64,000 nucleotides of DNA. Source: Bacteroidota bacterium. Its GTDB lineage: Bacteria > Bacteroidota > Bacteroidia > Chitinophagales > Chitinophagaceae. Location of the stretch: positions 161,325 through 225,324 of the forward strand of contig JAIUNV010000005.1 in NCBI GenBank assembly GCA_020161435.1, written 5' to 3'. Positions 42,970 to 51,809 of the stretch are shown in pieces (position 1 is the stretch's first letter; each line of letters begins with the position of its first letter). The notes beneath the pieces were generated by a model. That model made no database searches. It was not told where the DNA came from and saw only the letters and a list, made by a program, of their open reading frames with translations. The translations under genes were made by a program, and so were the position numbers.

Positions 42970-44868
42970 TTAAAAGTGCCAACGTACAAAAGCTTCCATG
43001 GCAGCGTATTGGGTAAGTCCCAATTTGGCATATAAATTGGCCGTGTTGCTGTTTCTTTCTTCGGCCCTTTGCCAAAACTCACGGCTATCACTTCCCTGAA
43101 ATGGCACCATGTCTTTTTGCGACTGATGAATGAAAATGCCAAAGCGTTTTTTCATGACCTGATCGGGGCTCATGGGTATAGCCATTTCAATTTCTGTAAT
43201 GTCCCATTCTTGCCAGGCGCCTTTGTACAACCATACCCAGCAATCGTTTATCCATGCATCTCCTTCGGCCTTAATCCGTTTTAATGATTCGAACACAACA
43301 TCGAGACAAACTTTGTGCGTACCGTGGGGGTCGGCCAGATCGCCGGCGCAAAAAACCTGTTGAGGTTGAATTTTGCGCAGCAATTCCATAGTCAGCAGCA
43401 CATCGGCTTCTCCCATAGGGTTTTTCTGGATGGTGCCGGTTTCATAAAAAGGCAGGTTCTGAAAATGCCATTGTCCTTCCTTTAGTCCTACATAGCGACA
43501 GGTGGCGGCAGCTTCGCAGCGGCGAATCAGTCCCTTAATTTGGCGGATTTCACTAGTATCTGTTTGGCTCGGTTTTTTCTGTGCCAGGTATTGCCGGGCA
43601 TCCTGCATAATGTCTTTCGACTTTTCGCTGTTGATGCCAAACAACTCTTCGAAGCCTACTGCAAAATCTAAAAAGCGGGTTACAAATTCATCGGTTACTG
43701 CTATGTTGCCGCTGGTTTGGTATGCTACGTGTACTTCATGCCCTTGGTCTTGCAGGCGCATAAATGTGCCACCCATGCTAATGATGTCATCATCGGGGTG
43801 GGGCGAAAAAATGAGGCTGCGTTTGGGGTAGGGAGATGAACGTTCAGGATGGTTCGGAATTACCACATTTGGTTTGCCGCCGGGCCATCCGGTAATGCTA
43901 TCGCGGAGTAAATAATACACCTGTAGGTTTATTTCGTAGGCATCGCCTTTTTCTACCAGCAAATCGCCCAGGCCATTTTCGGTATAATCATGATTGGTGA
44001 GACTTAATACAGGTTTGCCCAGTTTAAGGGCCATGTTTATTACCGCACGGCGTATCATTTTAGGCGTCCATTCTACTTCGCCTGTCATCCACGGACTTTT
44101 AATGCGGGTGAGTTCGCTGGCGGCCTGAGCGTCTATCACAAACAGGCAGTCGTTGTGCTGCTGCAGCAGGCTTGCCGGTACTTGCTCTGTTACACCGCCT
44201 TCCACAGAGCGGGCCACAATACCCGCTTTAAAACCCCAAGCCATCAATATGATTTTGCGGGCTTTTAATATGGTACTGATACCCATGGTAATGGCCAGCC
44301 GGGGTACTTTGCTGATGTTTTGAAAGTCTTTGCTGTTGGCAATCCGGGTGCTGTTTTCCAGATTCACCAATCTTGTTTTGCTGTAAATACTAGACCCTGG
44401 TTCGTTAAAACCAATGTGGCCGTTGTTACCAATGCCAAGTATTTGCAAATCAATACCACCAAGGGCATCAATTTGTGCTTCGTAAGCAAGGCAATGTTGC
44501 TTAATGTCTTCTTGTTTCCACTCGCCGTTAGGAATGTGAATGTTTTCGGCAGGTATATCTACATGGTCGAACAGGTTGCGGTGCATGAAGCTCCAGTAGC
44601 TCTGTACGGCTTCTTGCTCCAGCGGGTAGTATTCATCGAGGTTAAACGTAATCACATTGGCAAAGCTTAATCCTTCTTGCTTGTGCAACCTTACCAGTTC
44701 TTTGTACAGTGTAATGGGCGTGGAGCCTGTGGCTAATCCCAATACACACGAAAGCCCGGACTGCTGTTTTTCCCGAATGATTTGAGCTATTTGTGCGGCA
44801 GCAAACACAGAGCCTTGCAAAGGCGTGTCAAAAATGTGAACAGGAACTTTTTCGTAAGAAGTAACCAT
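42970..44868 (-). CDS. nagB: Glucosamine-6-phosphate deaminase fused to a LmbE/PIG-L-like domain
   Basis: A 632-residue two-domain protein of the long Bacteroidota NagB type. Residues 1-270 are the deaminase, converting GlcN6P to Fru6P and ammonia: GLATGSTP (44-51), catalytic-region NLDEYYPL (D78), and GIGNNGHIGFNEPGSS, where an Asn stands at the position of the E. coli catalytic-region Asp141. Residues from about 350 form a LmbE-like zinc deacetylase domain (HPDDD, 357-361), suggesting coupled deacetylation or an amidase role, though the activity of this domain in the fusion is not established here. The gene is divergent from a ROK regulator, which fits control by an amino-sugar signal. Confidence 0.92.
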   Translation of the reverse strand: MVTSYEKVPVHIFDTPLQGSVFAAAQIAQIIREKQQSGLSCVLGLATGSTPITLYKELVRLHKQEGLSFANVITFNLDEYYPLEQEAVQSYWSFMHRNLFDHVDIPAENIHIPNGEWKQEDIKQHCLAYEAQIDALGGIDLQILGIGNNGHIGFNEPGSSIYSKTRLVNLENSTRIANSKDFQNISKVPRLAITMGISTILKARKIILMAWGFKAGIVARSVEGGVTEQVPASLLQQHNDCLFVIDAQAASELTRIKSPWMTGEVEWTPKMIRRAVINMALKLGKPVLSLTNHDYTENGLGDLLVEKGDAYEINLQVYYLLRDSITGWPGGKPNVVIPNHPERSSPYPKRSLIFSPHPDDDIISMGGTFMRLQDQGHEVHVAYQTSGNIAVTDEFVTRFLDFAVGFEELFGINSEKSKDIMQDARQYLAQKKPSQTDTSEIRQIKGLIRRCEAAATCRYVGLKEGQWHFQNLPFYETGTIQKNPMGEADVLLTMELLRKIQPQQVFCAGDLADPHGTHKVCLDVVFESLKRIKAEGDAWINDCWVWLYKGAWQEWDITEIEMAIPMSPDQVMKKRFGIFIHQSQKDMVPFQGSDSREFWQRAEERNSNTANLYAKLGLTQYAAMEAFVRWHF

Positions 44869-44986
44869 AGCAAATGATGATTAAAGTTTCAGCGAACGAT
44901 GTACGCATTATAGCGTCTAATATTTTGAATAGGTTGTTAGCCACACAAATTTGAAAAAAACAGCTGACACTTTACGATAAAATGAA

Positions 44987-45021
44987 TTAATAAAATAATT
45001 TCTTATAAAATAATTTATTAA
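44987..45021. promoter_or_regulatory. Candidate operator between nagB and the ROK regulator
   Basis: An AT-rich region with an 11-bp direct repeat TAAAATAATTT (44991-45001 and 45006-45016, period 15), framed by the perfect inverted pair TTAATAAA (44987-44994) and TTTATTAA (45014-45021). Its place in the divergent intergenic region suggests binding by the ROK protein. Prediction only. Confidence 0.4.
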
Positions 45022-45068
45022 TCAGCCGGTCTTTGATATTATTTTTACAATTATAAAAACGCATTTCA

Positions 45069-46304
45069 TTGGCACCAGTTCGAAACAAAATACTCAGCCA
45101 TTTTAGTGGCAGCCAGCTTAGCGGCGTAGCTTTTAAAGATCATGGCAGGCGTAAGCGCATTATAGCCGAACTCAGTAATGTGCAGGAAATTACGATAAAT
45201 GAAATTGCCGAGTCGCTAAACATTAGTGTGCCCAAGGCTACCGAACTGTTGAATGAACTGGCCGACGAAGGATTTGTGTGCGAAAAAGGAAAACGTTCGG
45301 AAGGCCCGGGAAGAAAAGCCACTTTTTATGGTCTGGCATCCGATAGTTGCTATTTTATTGGGTTGGAAATAAAAAAATACAAGCTCAATATTGGCATTAT
45401 GGGGTTTGATAAAACCATCATTAAAGCCAGTTATGGTATTCCTTTCTTTTTTGAAGAAGCCAACGATGCACTTAACGAAATAGTGCAGCAAGTGCGGCAG
45501 TTTATTCAAATTACCGGTATACCACAAGAAAAAATTATTGGTATGGGCGTTTCCATTTCGGGGCGCATCAACGTTCGCACAGGCGAAATACTTACCATTT
45601 ACCATTTTTCTGATGCGCCTGTAAAGCAGACCCTTGAGCAGGAGTTTGGCATGCCGGTGTATTTGGATAATGACAGCCGAACCATGGCCTATGGTGAATA
45701 TCATTTTGGTAAATATGGTGGCCACTCAGAAGTGCTGGTACTCAACCTCGATTATGGACTGGCACTCGGCATGTTTGTAAATGGAAAGCCCCTTTTTGGT
45801 ACCTCTGGCTATGCAGGCGAGTTGGGCCATATTCCACTGTTCGATAACGAAAAAATTTGTTTCTGTGGCAAAAAAGGCTGCATGGAAACCGAGGCATCGG
45901 GCCGTGCTCTTATTGAATGGCTGGTGGCCGAAATGAAGGCCGGCAGCAACAGCATTCTTACCCGCACATTGGAGCGGAAAAAACTGTTGGAGCTGGAAGA
46001 TGTGGTGGAAGCCATTCAAAAAGGCGACAATCTGGCCATACAAGGCATAGGCAATATTGCCGGTAAAATTGGCCGTGGCCTTGCGGTTACCATCAACCTG
46101 CTCAATCCGCAACTCATAATTTTAAGTGGCAGTCTTAGCCAGGTGGGAGAGTCGTTGTTGCTCCCGGTTAAAACGTCGCTTATTCAGCACTCACTTACAT
46201 TGGTCAATTCCGATACACAGGTGGTACTCAGCGAAATGTTTGAAAAAGCCGGTTTGCAGGGGGCTTGCCTGCTGGTACGCGACAAAATTGTAGGGCTGGT
46301 GTAA
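45069..46304 (+). CDS. ROK-family transcriptional regulator (NagC-like)
   Basis: A 411-residue repressor/activator. The N-terminal winged helix-turn-helix (about residues 22-70: ITINEIAESLNISVPKATELLNELADEGFV) is followed by a ROK sugar-kinase-like domain with ILTIYHFSDAPVKQTLEQEFG, the DNDSRTMAYGEY motif and the zinc site GHIPLFDNEKICFCGKKGCMETEASG. The start appears to be TTG at 45069, because the frame has a stop at 45054-45056 and no ATG before the HTH; ATT at 45063 is the only alternative. It is divergent from nagB and very likely controls it in response to an amino-sugar phosphate or N-acetylated sugar. Confidence 0.88.
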   Translation: MAPVRNKILSHFSGSQLSGVAFKDHGRRKRIIAELSNVQEITINEIAESLNISVPKATELLNELADEGFVCEKGKRSEGPGRKATFYGLASDSCYFIGLEIKKYKLNIGIMGFDKTIIKASYGIPFFFEEANDALNEIVQQVRQFIQITGIPQEKIIGMGVSISGRINVRTGEILTIYHFSDAPVKQTLEQEFGMPVYLDNDSRTMAYGEYHFGKYGGHSEVLVLNLDYGLALGMFVNGKPLFGTSGYAGELGHIPLFDNEKICFCGKKGCMETEASGRALIEWLVAEMKAGSNSILTRTLERKKLLELEDVVEAIQKGDNLAIQGIGNIAGKIGRGLAVTINLLNPQLIILSGSLSQVGESLLLPVKTSLIQHSLTLVNSDTQVVLSEMFEKAGLQGACLLVRDKIVGLV

Positions 46305-46353
46305 TTTTTCCTCATAAGTTAAAAAACAGGATTTCCTGCCTGATGGAAACCGT

Positions 46354-46361
46354 TACTTTTG
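46354..46361 (+). promoter_or_regulatory. Bacteroidota-type -7 promoter element for carA
   Basis: TACTTTTG, 35 bases upstream of the carA ATG. Exact TAnnTTTG match. Confidence 0.6.
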
Positions 46362-46396
46362 CAGCCAATTAATCGCAAGCAAACTTTTCCCTCAAC

Positions 46397-47488
46397 ATGA
46401 GTCATTCTTCACAACCTGCCATCCTTCTGCTGGAAGATGGTCACGTTTTTCATGGCTATGCCTTTGGCAAATTGGGCACCACTTCTGGCGAAATATGCTT
46501 TAATACAGGCATGACCGGCTATCAGGAAGTATTTACTGACCCCAGCTATTACGGCCAGGTGCTCATTATGAATAGTGTACACGTAGGCAACTATGGTGTG
46601 CTCGATACCGATGTGGAAAGCGAAAGCGTAAAAATCAGGGGACTGATTGGACGCAACCTCGAAGAGCTGTTTAGCCGCATGATGGCGCAGGATACTCTGC
46701 AGAGCTATCTCGAAAAAAATAATATTGTAGGTATTGAAGGCGTGGATACCCGTGCATTGGTTACCTACATCCGTACACAAGGCGCCATGAACTGCATTAT
46801 TAGTAGCGATGGCAAATCGGTGGAGGAGTTGAAAGCCATAATGGAAACAGTGCCGCACATGGGTGGCTTGGAGCTTGCTTCAAAAGTTTCTACTGAAGAG
46901 CCATATTTCATTGGCAATCCTGATGCGCCTAAAAAAGTTTCGGTGCTCGACTTTGGTTGCAAGCGAAACATACTTCATTCAATGGCAGAGCGTGGGGTGT
47001 ATGCCAAAGTATTTCCTGCCAAAACCCCGGCTGCCGAAGTGTTGGCCTTTAACCCCGATGGTATTTTTATCAGCAATGGCCCCGGCGACCCTGCTGCAAT
47101 GGACTACGCAATTGATACCATTAAGGAATTGACCAAAGCGGAAAAGCCCATGTTTGGCATTTGCCTTGGTCACCAGTTGCTGGCACTGGCACACGATATT
47201 CCTACGTACAAAATGCACCATGGCCACAGAGGATTGAACCATCCGGTAAAAAATCTGCTAACGGGTAAAAGTGAAATCACGACGCAAAACCACGGCTTTG
47301 GTGTAGACCCCGATGCCGTAAGAAAAGCCGATCATATCGAAATCACCCACGTGAATTTGAACGACGATAGCATTGAAGGTATCCGGGTAAAAAACAAGCC
47401 CTTTTTTAGTGTGCAATATCACCCTGAAGCAACGCCAGGCCCACACGATAGCCGCTACCTGTTCGATGAATTTGTAAGTATGATGTAA
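46397..47488 (+). CDS. carA: Carbamoyl-phosphate synthase small (glutaminase) subunit
   Basis: A 363-residue glutamine amidotransferase subunit that hydrolyses glutamine and passes ammonia to CarB for arginine and pyrimidine synthesis. The N-terminal CarA domain has LLLEDGHVFHGYAFG and GEICFNTGMTGYQEVFTDPSYYGQ. The class I GATase domain has the oxyanion region ISNGPGDPAAMDYA, the nucleophile Cys in FGICLGHQLLAL, and the His-x-Glu in VQYHPEATPGPHD. Length is typical. The large subunit gene is not adjacent; the gene ends at a UUCG-type terminator and is followed by aroQ, so carA and carB are separated in this genome region. Confidence 0.95.
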   Translation: MSHSSQPAILLLEDGHVFHGYAFGKLGTTSGEICFNTGMTGYQEVFTDPSYYGQVLIMNSVHVGNYGVLDTDVESESVKIRGLIGRNLEELFSRMMAQDTLQSYLEKNNIVGIEGVDTRALVTYIRTQGAMNCIISSDGKSVEELKAIMETVPHMGGLELASKVSTEEPYFIGNPDAPKKVSVLDFGCKRNILHSMAERGVYAKVFPAKTPAAEVLAFNPDGIFISNGPGDPAAMDYAIDTIKELTKAEKPMFGICLGHQLLALAHDIPTYKMHHGHRGLNHPVKNLLTGKSEITTQNHGFGVDPDAVRKADHIEITHVNLNDDSIEGIRVKNKPFFSVQYHPEATPGPHDSRYLFDEFVSMM

Positions 47489-47507
47489 CCCCTTCTTTAC
47501 ATACATC

Positions 47508-47536
47508 ATTGACTCCTTCGGGAGTCAATTTTTTTT
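47508..47536 (+). terminator. Terminator after carA
   Basis: ATTGACTCC, loop TTCG, GGAGTCAAT, then seven more T. Perfect 9-bp stem. Confidence 0.85.
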
Positions 47537-47562
47537 ATGCTTATCGCAACTTACATTCGGGC

Positions 47563-47979
47563 ATGCAAATAGCCATCATCAACGGACCAAACCTGAACCT
47601 GCTGGGCAAACGTGAGCCCGGAGTGTACGGAAGCGAAAGTTTCGATTCTTATTTCACTCAGTTGCAAGCTGCATATCCCGGCATTGAGTTGTTGTATTTT
47701 CAAAGCAATGTAGAAGGAGAGCTCATCAATTATTTGCATGAAGTTGGGTTTACTGTGCAAGGTATTGTAATCAACCCCGGTGGCTACACACATACATCGG
47801 TTGCGTTGGGCGATGCTATTGCCGCTATACCTGCCCCTGTGGTAGAGGTACATATCAGCAATACTGCAGCCCGTGAAACTTTCAGGCATATCAGCCATGT
47901 AAGTGCAAAATGTAAAGGCACCATTATTGGCCTTGGTTTAAAAGGGTACGAATTAGCCTTACAATATTTAACCACTTAA
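47563..47979 (+). CDS. aroQ: Type II 3-dehydroquinate dehydratase
   Basis: A 138-residue shikimate-pathway enzyme converting 3-dehydroquinate to 3-dehydroshikimate. The type II motifs are complete: INGPNLNLLGKREPGVYG with the catalytic Tyr and Arg loop, YFQSNVEGELI, VINPGGYTHTSVAL, and EVHISNTAARE. The start at 47563 follows the carA terminator; a longer frame from 47509 would translate the terminator hairpin. Shikimate kinase, a later step, is encoded at 60061, not linked. Confidence 0.95.
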   Translation: MQIAIINGPNLNLLGKREPGVYGSESFDSYFTQLQAAYPGIELLYFQSNVEGELINYLHEVGFTVQGIVINPGGYTHTSVALGDAIAAIPAPVVEVHISNTAARETFRHISHVSAKCKGTIIGLGLKGYELALQYLTT

Positions 47980-48000
47980 ATTTTTCATTGTTCGGGCAAA

Positions 48001-48008
48001 TACTTTTG
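48001..48008 (+). promoter_or_regulatory. Bacteroidota-type -7 promoter element for the diheme cytochrome gene
   Basis: TACTTTTG, 44 bases upstream of the ATG at 48053. Exact TAnnTTTG match; T-rich DNA lies upstream but no clear -33. Confidence 0.5.
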
Positions 48009-48052
48009 GCTGTATATTGACGTGCTTCTAACCTTATCAAAACACCATCATT

Positions 48053-48502
48053 ATGCACCACAAAAAAACGTTGGTTACCTTACTGTTGTTAGTACTGGTA
48101 GCATCGGTAAACCTGCTTGGCCGAAAAGTAACTCCGGCACCTGAGCACAAGAATCTGCAGATTTTGCCCAAAGACATTTCGAAAGAAAACCTGAAAGCCA
48201 TCATGGATGGATTTAATGCAGCTTTGAATGTGAAATGCGGTTACTGCCATGTACGCAACAATGAAACAAAAGAATGGGACTATGCCGCAGATACCAAACA
48301 CAAAAAGAAAGAAGCACGTGATATGATGAAAATGACGAACGATTTAAACAGCAATTATTTTGGGGTGGATATGACGCAGCCTAATCCCAAAGTGGCTATT
48401 ACCTGCTACACCTGCCACCGTGGCGAAGAGCATCCTGTATTTGCGCCCAAACCCGCTGTGCCAGACAGTTTGCAGCGGCCATTGCAAAAAATAGTTCAGT
48501 AG
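48053..48502 (+). CDS. Diheme c-type cytochrome (reaction-centre-cytochrome-like family)
   Basis: A 149-residue exported protein with an N-terminal hydrophobic signal (VTLLLLVLVASVNLLG). It has two heme motifs, CGYCH (C62, C65, H66) and CYTCH (C118, C121, H122). The spacing and the phrases LPKDISKENLKAIMDGFNAALNVKCGYCHV and MTNDLNSNYFG place it with the short cytochromes related to photosynthetic reaction-centre cytochrome subunits, which occur in many non-photosynthetic Bacteroidota. It is a periplasmic electron carrier of unknown partner. The gene is monocistronic, with its own promoter and terminator. Confidence 0.85.
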   Translation: MHHKKTLVTLLLLVLVASVNLLGRKVTPAPEHKNLQILPKDISKENLKAIMDGFNAALNVKCGYCHVRNNETKEWDYAADTKHKKKEARDMMKMTNDLNSNYFGVDMTQPNPKVAITCYTCHRGEEHPVFAPKPAVPDSLQRPLQKIVQ

Positions 48503-48524
48503 CTCCTTTGAATAATAGAATGAT

Positions 48525-48563
48525 AAAAAGCCGGTTTTTGCTTGAAGCAAGGCCGGCTTTTAG
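48525..48563 (+). terminator. Terminator after diheme cytochrome gene
   Basis: AAAAAGCCGG ... CCGGCTTTTA, with an inner TGCTT/AAGCA stem. Confidence 0.8.
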
Positions 48564-48698
48564 TTGATGGCTATCTACTTGTTACAATGCAAATTTTCAG
48601 TTGCAAAATCATGCTACAGTTGTGCTTTGTGCAAAACTATTTTCCTTTTCTTTTTGCCCCGGCTCCGATACATTCGTTGCCCTAAAATTGATTGAATC

Positions 48699-50945
48699 AT
48701 GCTCGAATTTGTTGGGCCGGTGTGTGCCAAACTCAACCTGAAACCCGCCAGTGTAGAAGCCGTGCTCCGCCTGCTGGGCGAGGGGGCTACCATTCCATTC
48801 ATTGCCCGCTACCGCAAAGACCAAACCGGCAATCTGGATGAAGTGCAAATTCAGGCCATTCAGGAAGAAGCCAAGTTTCAAAAGGAGTTTAGCGAACGCA
48901 AAGCCTTTATCATCAAAACCATTGAAGAGCAGGGCAAAATGACTGAACAGCTGATGAAGTCGCTTGACAAAGCCAGCACCCTCAATGAACTGGAAGACAT
49001 TTACCTGCCATATAAACCGAAGCGCAAAACCAAGGCACAAACAGCCCGTGAAAATGGCTTAGAACCTTTGGCCAATTTACTTTTAGCACAAGCCGATGCT
49101 GATATTGAAGCGGAAGCCAATAAGTACATCAACGAAAAAGTGGCTTCCATTGATGAAGCCTTGCAAGGCGCCAGAGATATCATTGCCGAACAGGTAAATG
49201 AAGACGCGGTGGTACGTACCAAAATGCGTCGCTTGTTTGAAACAGATGGCTTGCTCATCAGCAAAGTGGTGAGTGGCAAAGAAACCGAAGCGGCCAAATA
49301 CAAAGATTATTTTGACTACAGCGAACTGGTAACCAAAGTGCCTGCACACCGGGCATTGGCAGTGCTGCGTGGTTTTATGGAAGGCTTCCTCCGCATCAGC
49401 ATTGAACCTGCGGAAGAACAAGCAGTAGAAATGCTGGAACAGCATGTAGTAAAAGGCATGCACAACGAAACCGTGCATGTAAAAAAGGCATTGAAAGATG
49501 CCTGGAAACGCATGCTGCAGCCATCGTTGGAAAGTGAGTTTCGCATGGCCATGAAAACACGCAGCGACGAAGAAGCCATCAATGTGTTTGCTGATAACTT
49601 ACGCCAATTGCTGCTGAGTAGTCCGCTGGGTGGCAAGCATTTGCTGGCCATCGATCCGGGCTATCGTACCGGTTGCAAAACCGTGGTGCTCGACAACAAA
49701 GGCGACCTTAAAACCAACACAGTTATTTACGTACACGAAAACAACCGCCTGTACGATGCAGAACATACTGTACGCCAGTTGGTAGCCAAATACGGCATTG
49801 AAGTGATTGCGATTGGCGATGGCACTGCCGGCCGTGAAACGGAAAAATTCATCAAAGGATTGAACCTTGGCTTGCCCGTGTTTTTGGTAAATGAAGATGG
49901 TGCCAGCGTGTACAGTGCCAGCGAAGTGGCCCGTGAAGAATTTCCGCAGGAAGATGTAACGGTGCGTGGCGCTGTGAGTATTGGCCGCCGCCTGATGGAC
50001 CCACTGGCCGAGCTCGTAAAAATTGATCCGAAAAGCATAGGAGTGGGTCAGTACCAACACGACGTAAACCAAGTACGCCTGAAAGAAAAACTCGATCAGA
50101 CGGTAGAGAGTTGTGTGAACCTGGTGGGTGTGAATTTGAATACCGCATCCCGCCACTTGCTGAGTTACGTAAGTGGTATTGGTGAAACCATTGCCAAAAA
50201 CATTGTGGAGTATCGCTCAGCCAACGGCATGTTTACAAGCCGCAACGAATTGAAGAAAGTTGCCCGCCTGGGAGACAAAGCCTTTGAACAATGTGCCGGT
50301 TTCTTACGCATTCCACAGGCCGATAATCCGCTGGACAATAGTGCCGTGCACCCGGAGAGTTACGAGATTGTCAACAACATTGCCAAAGACCTGAACGTAA
50401 CGGTGAAAGATTTGGTAGGCAATGAATCACTAGTAAAACAAGTGAATGCCAAACAATACGCCAGCTATGGCGAACACCGGGTGAATGATATTTTGAAAGA
50501 GTTGGTGAAGCCTGGTCTCGACCCTCGTTCTACTGCCGAGAGTTTTGAGTTTGCCAACATCTACAGCATTGAAGAAGTGCAGGTAGGCATGGAGTTGCCG
50601 GGCAATGTTACCAACCTTACCAAGTTTGGCGCCTTTGTAGACATTGGTGTAAAGCAAGACGGATTGGTGCACGTAAGTGAAATCGCCAACCGCTACATAA
50701 GCGATCCTTCGGAAGCATTGAAGCTGGGGCAAAAAGTGAAAGTAAAAGTGCTGGAAGTGGACCTGAGCAGAAAGCGCATTGCCTTGAGCATAAAACAAAC
50801 CGAACCGAACAATGGCCCGCAGCAGCGCAGCGGACATACGGGTGGCAACAAGCAACAGCGCCAACCACAGCCACAGCAAAAAGACCTGAGCAGTTTGGAC
50901 ATCAATGATGCATTGGCTGCATTGAAAAACAAGTTCAAGAAATAA
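48699..50945 (+). CDS. tex: Tex-family RNA-binding transcriptional accessory protein
   Basis: A 748-residue Tex protein. Domain order is as usual: N-terminal helical region (EAVLRLLGEGATIPFIARYRKDQTGNLDE), a YqgF-like RNase H fold (LLAIDPGYRTGCKTVVLD), helix-hairpin-helix repeats (LSYVSGIGETIAKNIVEYR, ELKKVARLGDKAFEQCAGFLRI), and an S1 domain (PGNVTNLTKFGAFVDIGVKQDGLVHVSEIA). The C-terminal tail is Gln/Pro-rich. It is thought to act in RNA binding and transcription under stress. It is a single gene followed by a strong terminator. TACATTCG, one mismatch from the -7 consensus, lies about 30 bases upstream. Confidence 0.95.
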   Translation: MLEFVGPVCAKLNLKPASVEAVLRLLGEGATIPFIARYRKDQTGNLDEVQIQAIQEEAKFQKEFSERKAFIIKTIEEQGKMTEQLMKSLDKASTLNELEDIYLPYKPKRKTKAQTARENGLEPLANLLLAQADADIEAEANKYINEKVASIDEALQGARDIIAEQVNEDAVVRTKMRRLFETDGLLISKVVSGKETEAAKYKDYFDYSELVTKVPAHRALAVLRGFMEGFLRISIEPAEEQAVEMLEQHVVKGMHNETVHVKKALKDAWKRMLQPSLESEFRMAMKTRSDEEAINVFADNLRQLLLSSPLGGKHLLAIDPGYRTGCKTVVLDNKGDLKTNTVIYVHENNRLYDAEHTVRQLVAKYGIEVIAIGDGTAGRETEKFIKGLNLGLPVFLVNEDGASVYSASEVAREEFPQEDVTVRGAVSIGRRLMDPLAELVKIDPKSIGVGQYQHDVNQVRLKEKLDQTVESCVNLVGVNLNTASRHLLSYVSGIGETIAKNIVEYRSANGMFTSRNELKKVARLGDKAFEQCAGFLRIPQADNPLDNSAVHPESYEIVNNIAKDLNVTVKDLVGNESLVKQVNAKQYASYGEHRVNDILKELVKPGLDPRSTAESFEFANIYSIEEVQVGMELPGNVTNLTKFGAFVDIGVKQDGLVHVSEIANRYISDPSEALKLGQKVKVKVLEVDLSRKRIALSIKQTEPNNGPQQRSGHTGGNKQQRQPQPQQKDLSSLDINDALAALKNKFKK

Positions 50946-50966
50946 GGATTGATTTCATGCATATTG

Positions 50967-51000
50967 AAAAAGCTGTTGTTACTTACAACAGCTTTTTTTT
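50967..51000 (+). terminator. Terminator after tex
   Basis: AAAAAGCTGTTGT, loop TACTT, ACAACAGC, then eight T. Confidence 0.9.
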
Positions 51001-51137
51001 ACTTATAAGGAAAACTCCGCCTTGGTTTGTGGTACACGAGCCCCAAAAAAAGATACCTTGGTGAAGTGACTTGGTCGCATAAAAAGTTGACATGGCAGAT
51101 GAATAAAAATGCTGATACAATCTGGCATAATTAGAGC

Positions 51138-51173
51138 GGCACAAGTGGCCTGCTGCGCAGAACACTTGCGCCA
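51138..51173 (-). repeat. Left palindromic element of a one-gene cassette
   Basis: Imperfect palindrome. Read on the minus strand it is TGGCGCAAGTGTTCTGCGC continuing AGCAGGCCACTTGTGCC. It is a diverged inverted copy of 51715-51751, with about 31 of 37 positions alike and a compensatory pair change in the stem. The preceding 51001-51137 holds no gene I can recognise. Confidence 0.65.
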
Positions 51174-51211
51174 GACGGGTAATTAAATAATAAACTTAAA
51201 AGAGTGACAAC

Positions 51212-51697
51212 ATGATTTTTGGCGATAAAGAAATATTTGCAATAGAACTGGGAGAAACGAAACATCCCAAAAAGTTTTTCCTCCGGCTTTGGCTGAAAGG
51301 CATGCCCAAAGGTAATTTTAAAAAGTCCGCACCCTTGGCTGACACTATTACAGACTATCAGACTATAGTAAAAAAGAAGGAAAGCCTTTACCTCCCTGTA
51401 TTTGACTTAATGGGTACAGAGGAGGTTTTTGCATACACTACAAAGTTTAATTTCAGGCTTGATGAAGATGAAAGACGGTATGATGAAACGAAGCATTTAG
51501 GAAGACATGCATTTCTTGCACCTCAATTTACAAATACGCAAAGCTCAAGCGTAGTGTTATATAAGGATTCCCAACTTCGCTTAATATGGCGCAACGATTT
51601 TGGGGAGCCTGTGAATGATGCTGTTGTTCCTTTTGATTATTTCTGCAAGGTGTTTGATGAATTTATATGCTATTGCAAGGATAAAGGGGCGGTTTAG
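51212..51697 (+). CDS. Hypothetical protein in a palindrome-flanked cassette
   Basis: A 161-residue soluble protein with no signal peptide or membrane helix. It begins MIFGDKEIFAIELGE, is rich in Lys, Asp and aromatic residues, and ends with an alpha-helical DYFCKVFDEFICYCKDKGAV. The opening recalls small immunity-type proteins that begin with a similar M-I-x-G-D-x-x-F-A-I-E pattern, but I cannot assign a family with confidence. Its A+T content is higher than that of tex upstream and the patatin gene downstream, and it is bracketed by two related palindromes in opposite orientation, so it looks acquired. A weak purine-rich site (AAAAGAG) precedes the ATG. Confidence 0.6.
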   Translation: MIFGDKEIFAIELGETKHPKKFFLRLWLKGMPKGNFKKSAPLADTITDYQTIVKKKESLYLPVFDLMGTEEVFAYTTKFNFRLDEDERRYDETKHLGRHAFLAPQFTNTQSSSVVLYKDSQLRLIWRNDFGEPVNDAVVPFDYFCKVFDEFICYCKDKGAV

Positions 51698-51714
51698 ACA
51701 ATCACTCCCCCCAA

Positions 51715-51751
51715 TGGCGCCAGTGTTCCGCCTCAGCGGGCCACTGGTGTC
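51715..51751 (+). repeat. Right palindromic element of a one-gene cassette
   Basis: TGGCGCCAGTGTTCCGCCTC continuing AGCGGGCCACTGGTGTC. The outer stem GCCAGTG/CACTGGTG uses C-G where the left element uses A-T, so pairing is preserved. A second perfect hairpin CCGGAC-TGT-GTCCGG follows at 51763-51777. Confidence 0.65.
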
Positions 51752-51809
51752 TATTAAATCCGCCGGACTGTGTCCGGACATTTGTGTGCTATTGCCAAAG
51801 CTTTTTTAT

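Noticed and set aside
47509-47562. N-terminal extension of aroQ
   Set aside because: It would translate the carA terminator hairpin; the type II dehydroquinase fold begins at the ATG at 47563.
51212-51697. Firm assignment as an immunity protein of a toxin system
   Set aside because: Only the first dozen residues are reminiscent, and no toxin gene is adjacent.
51138-51751. Integron cassette with attC sites
   Set aside because: The palindromes lack the GTTRRRY/RYYYAAC boxes, are in opposite orientation, and no integrase is nearby. Kept as an unclassified palindrome-flanked cassette.
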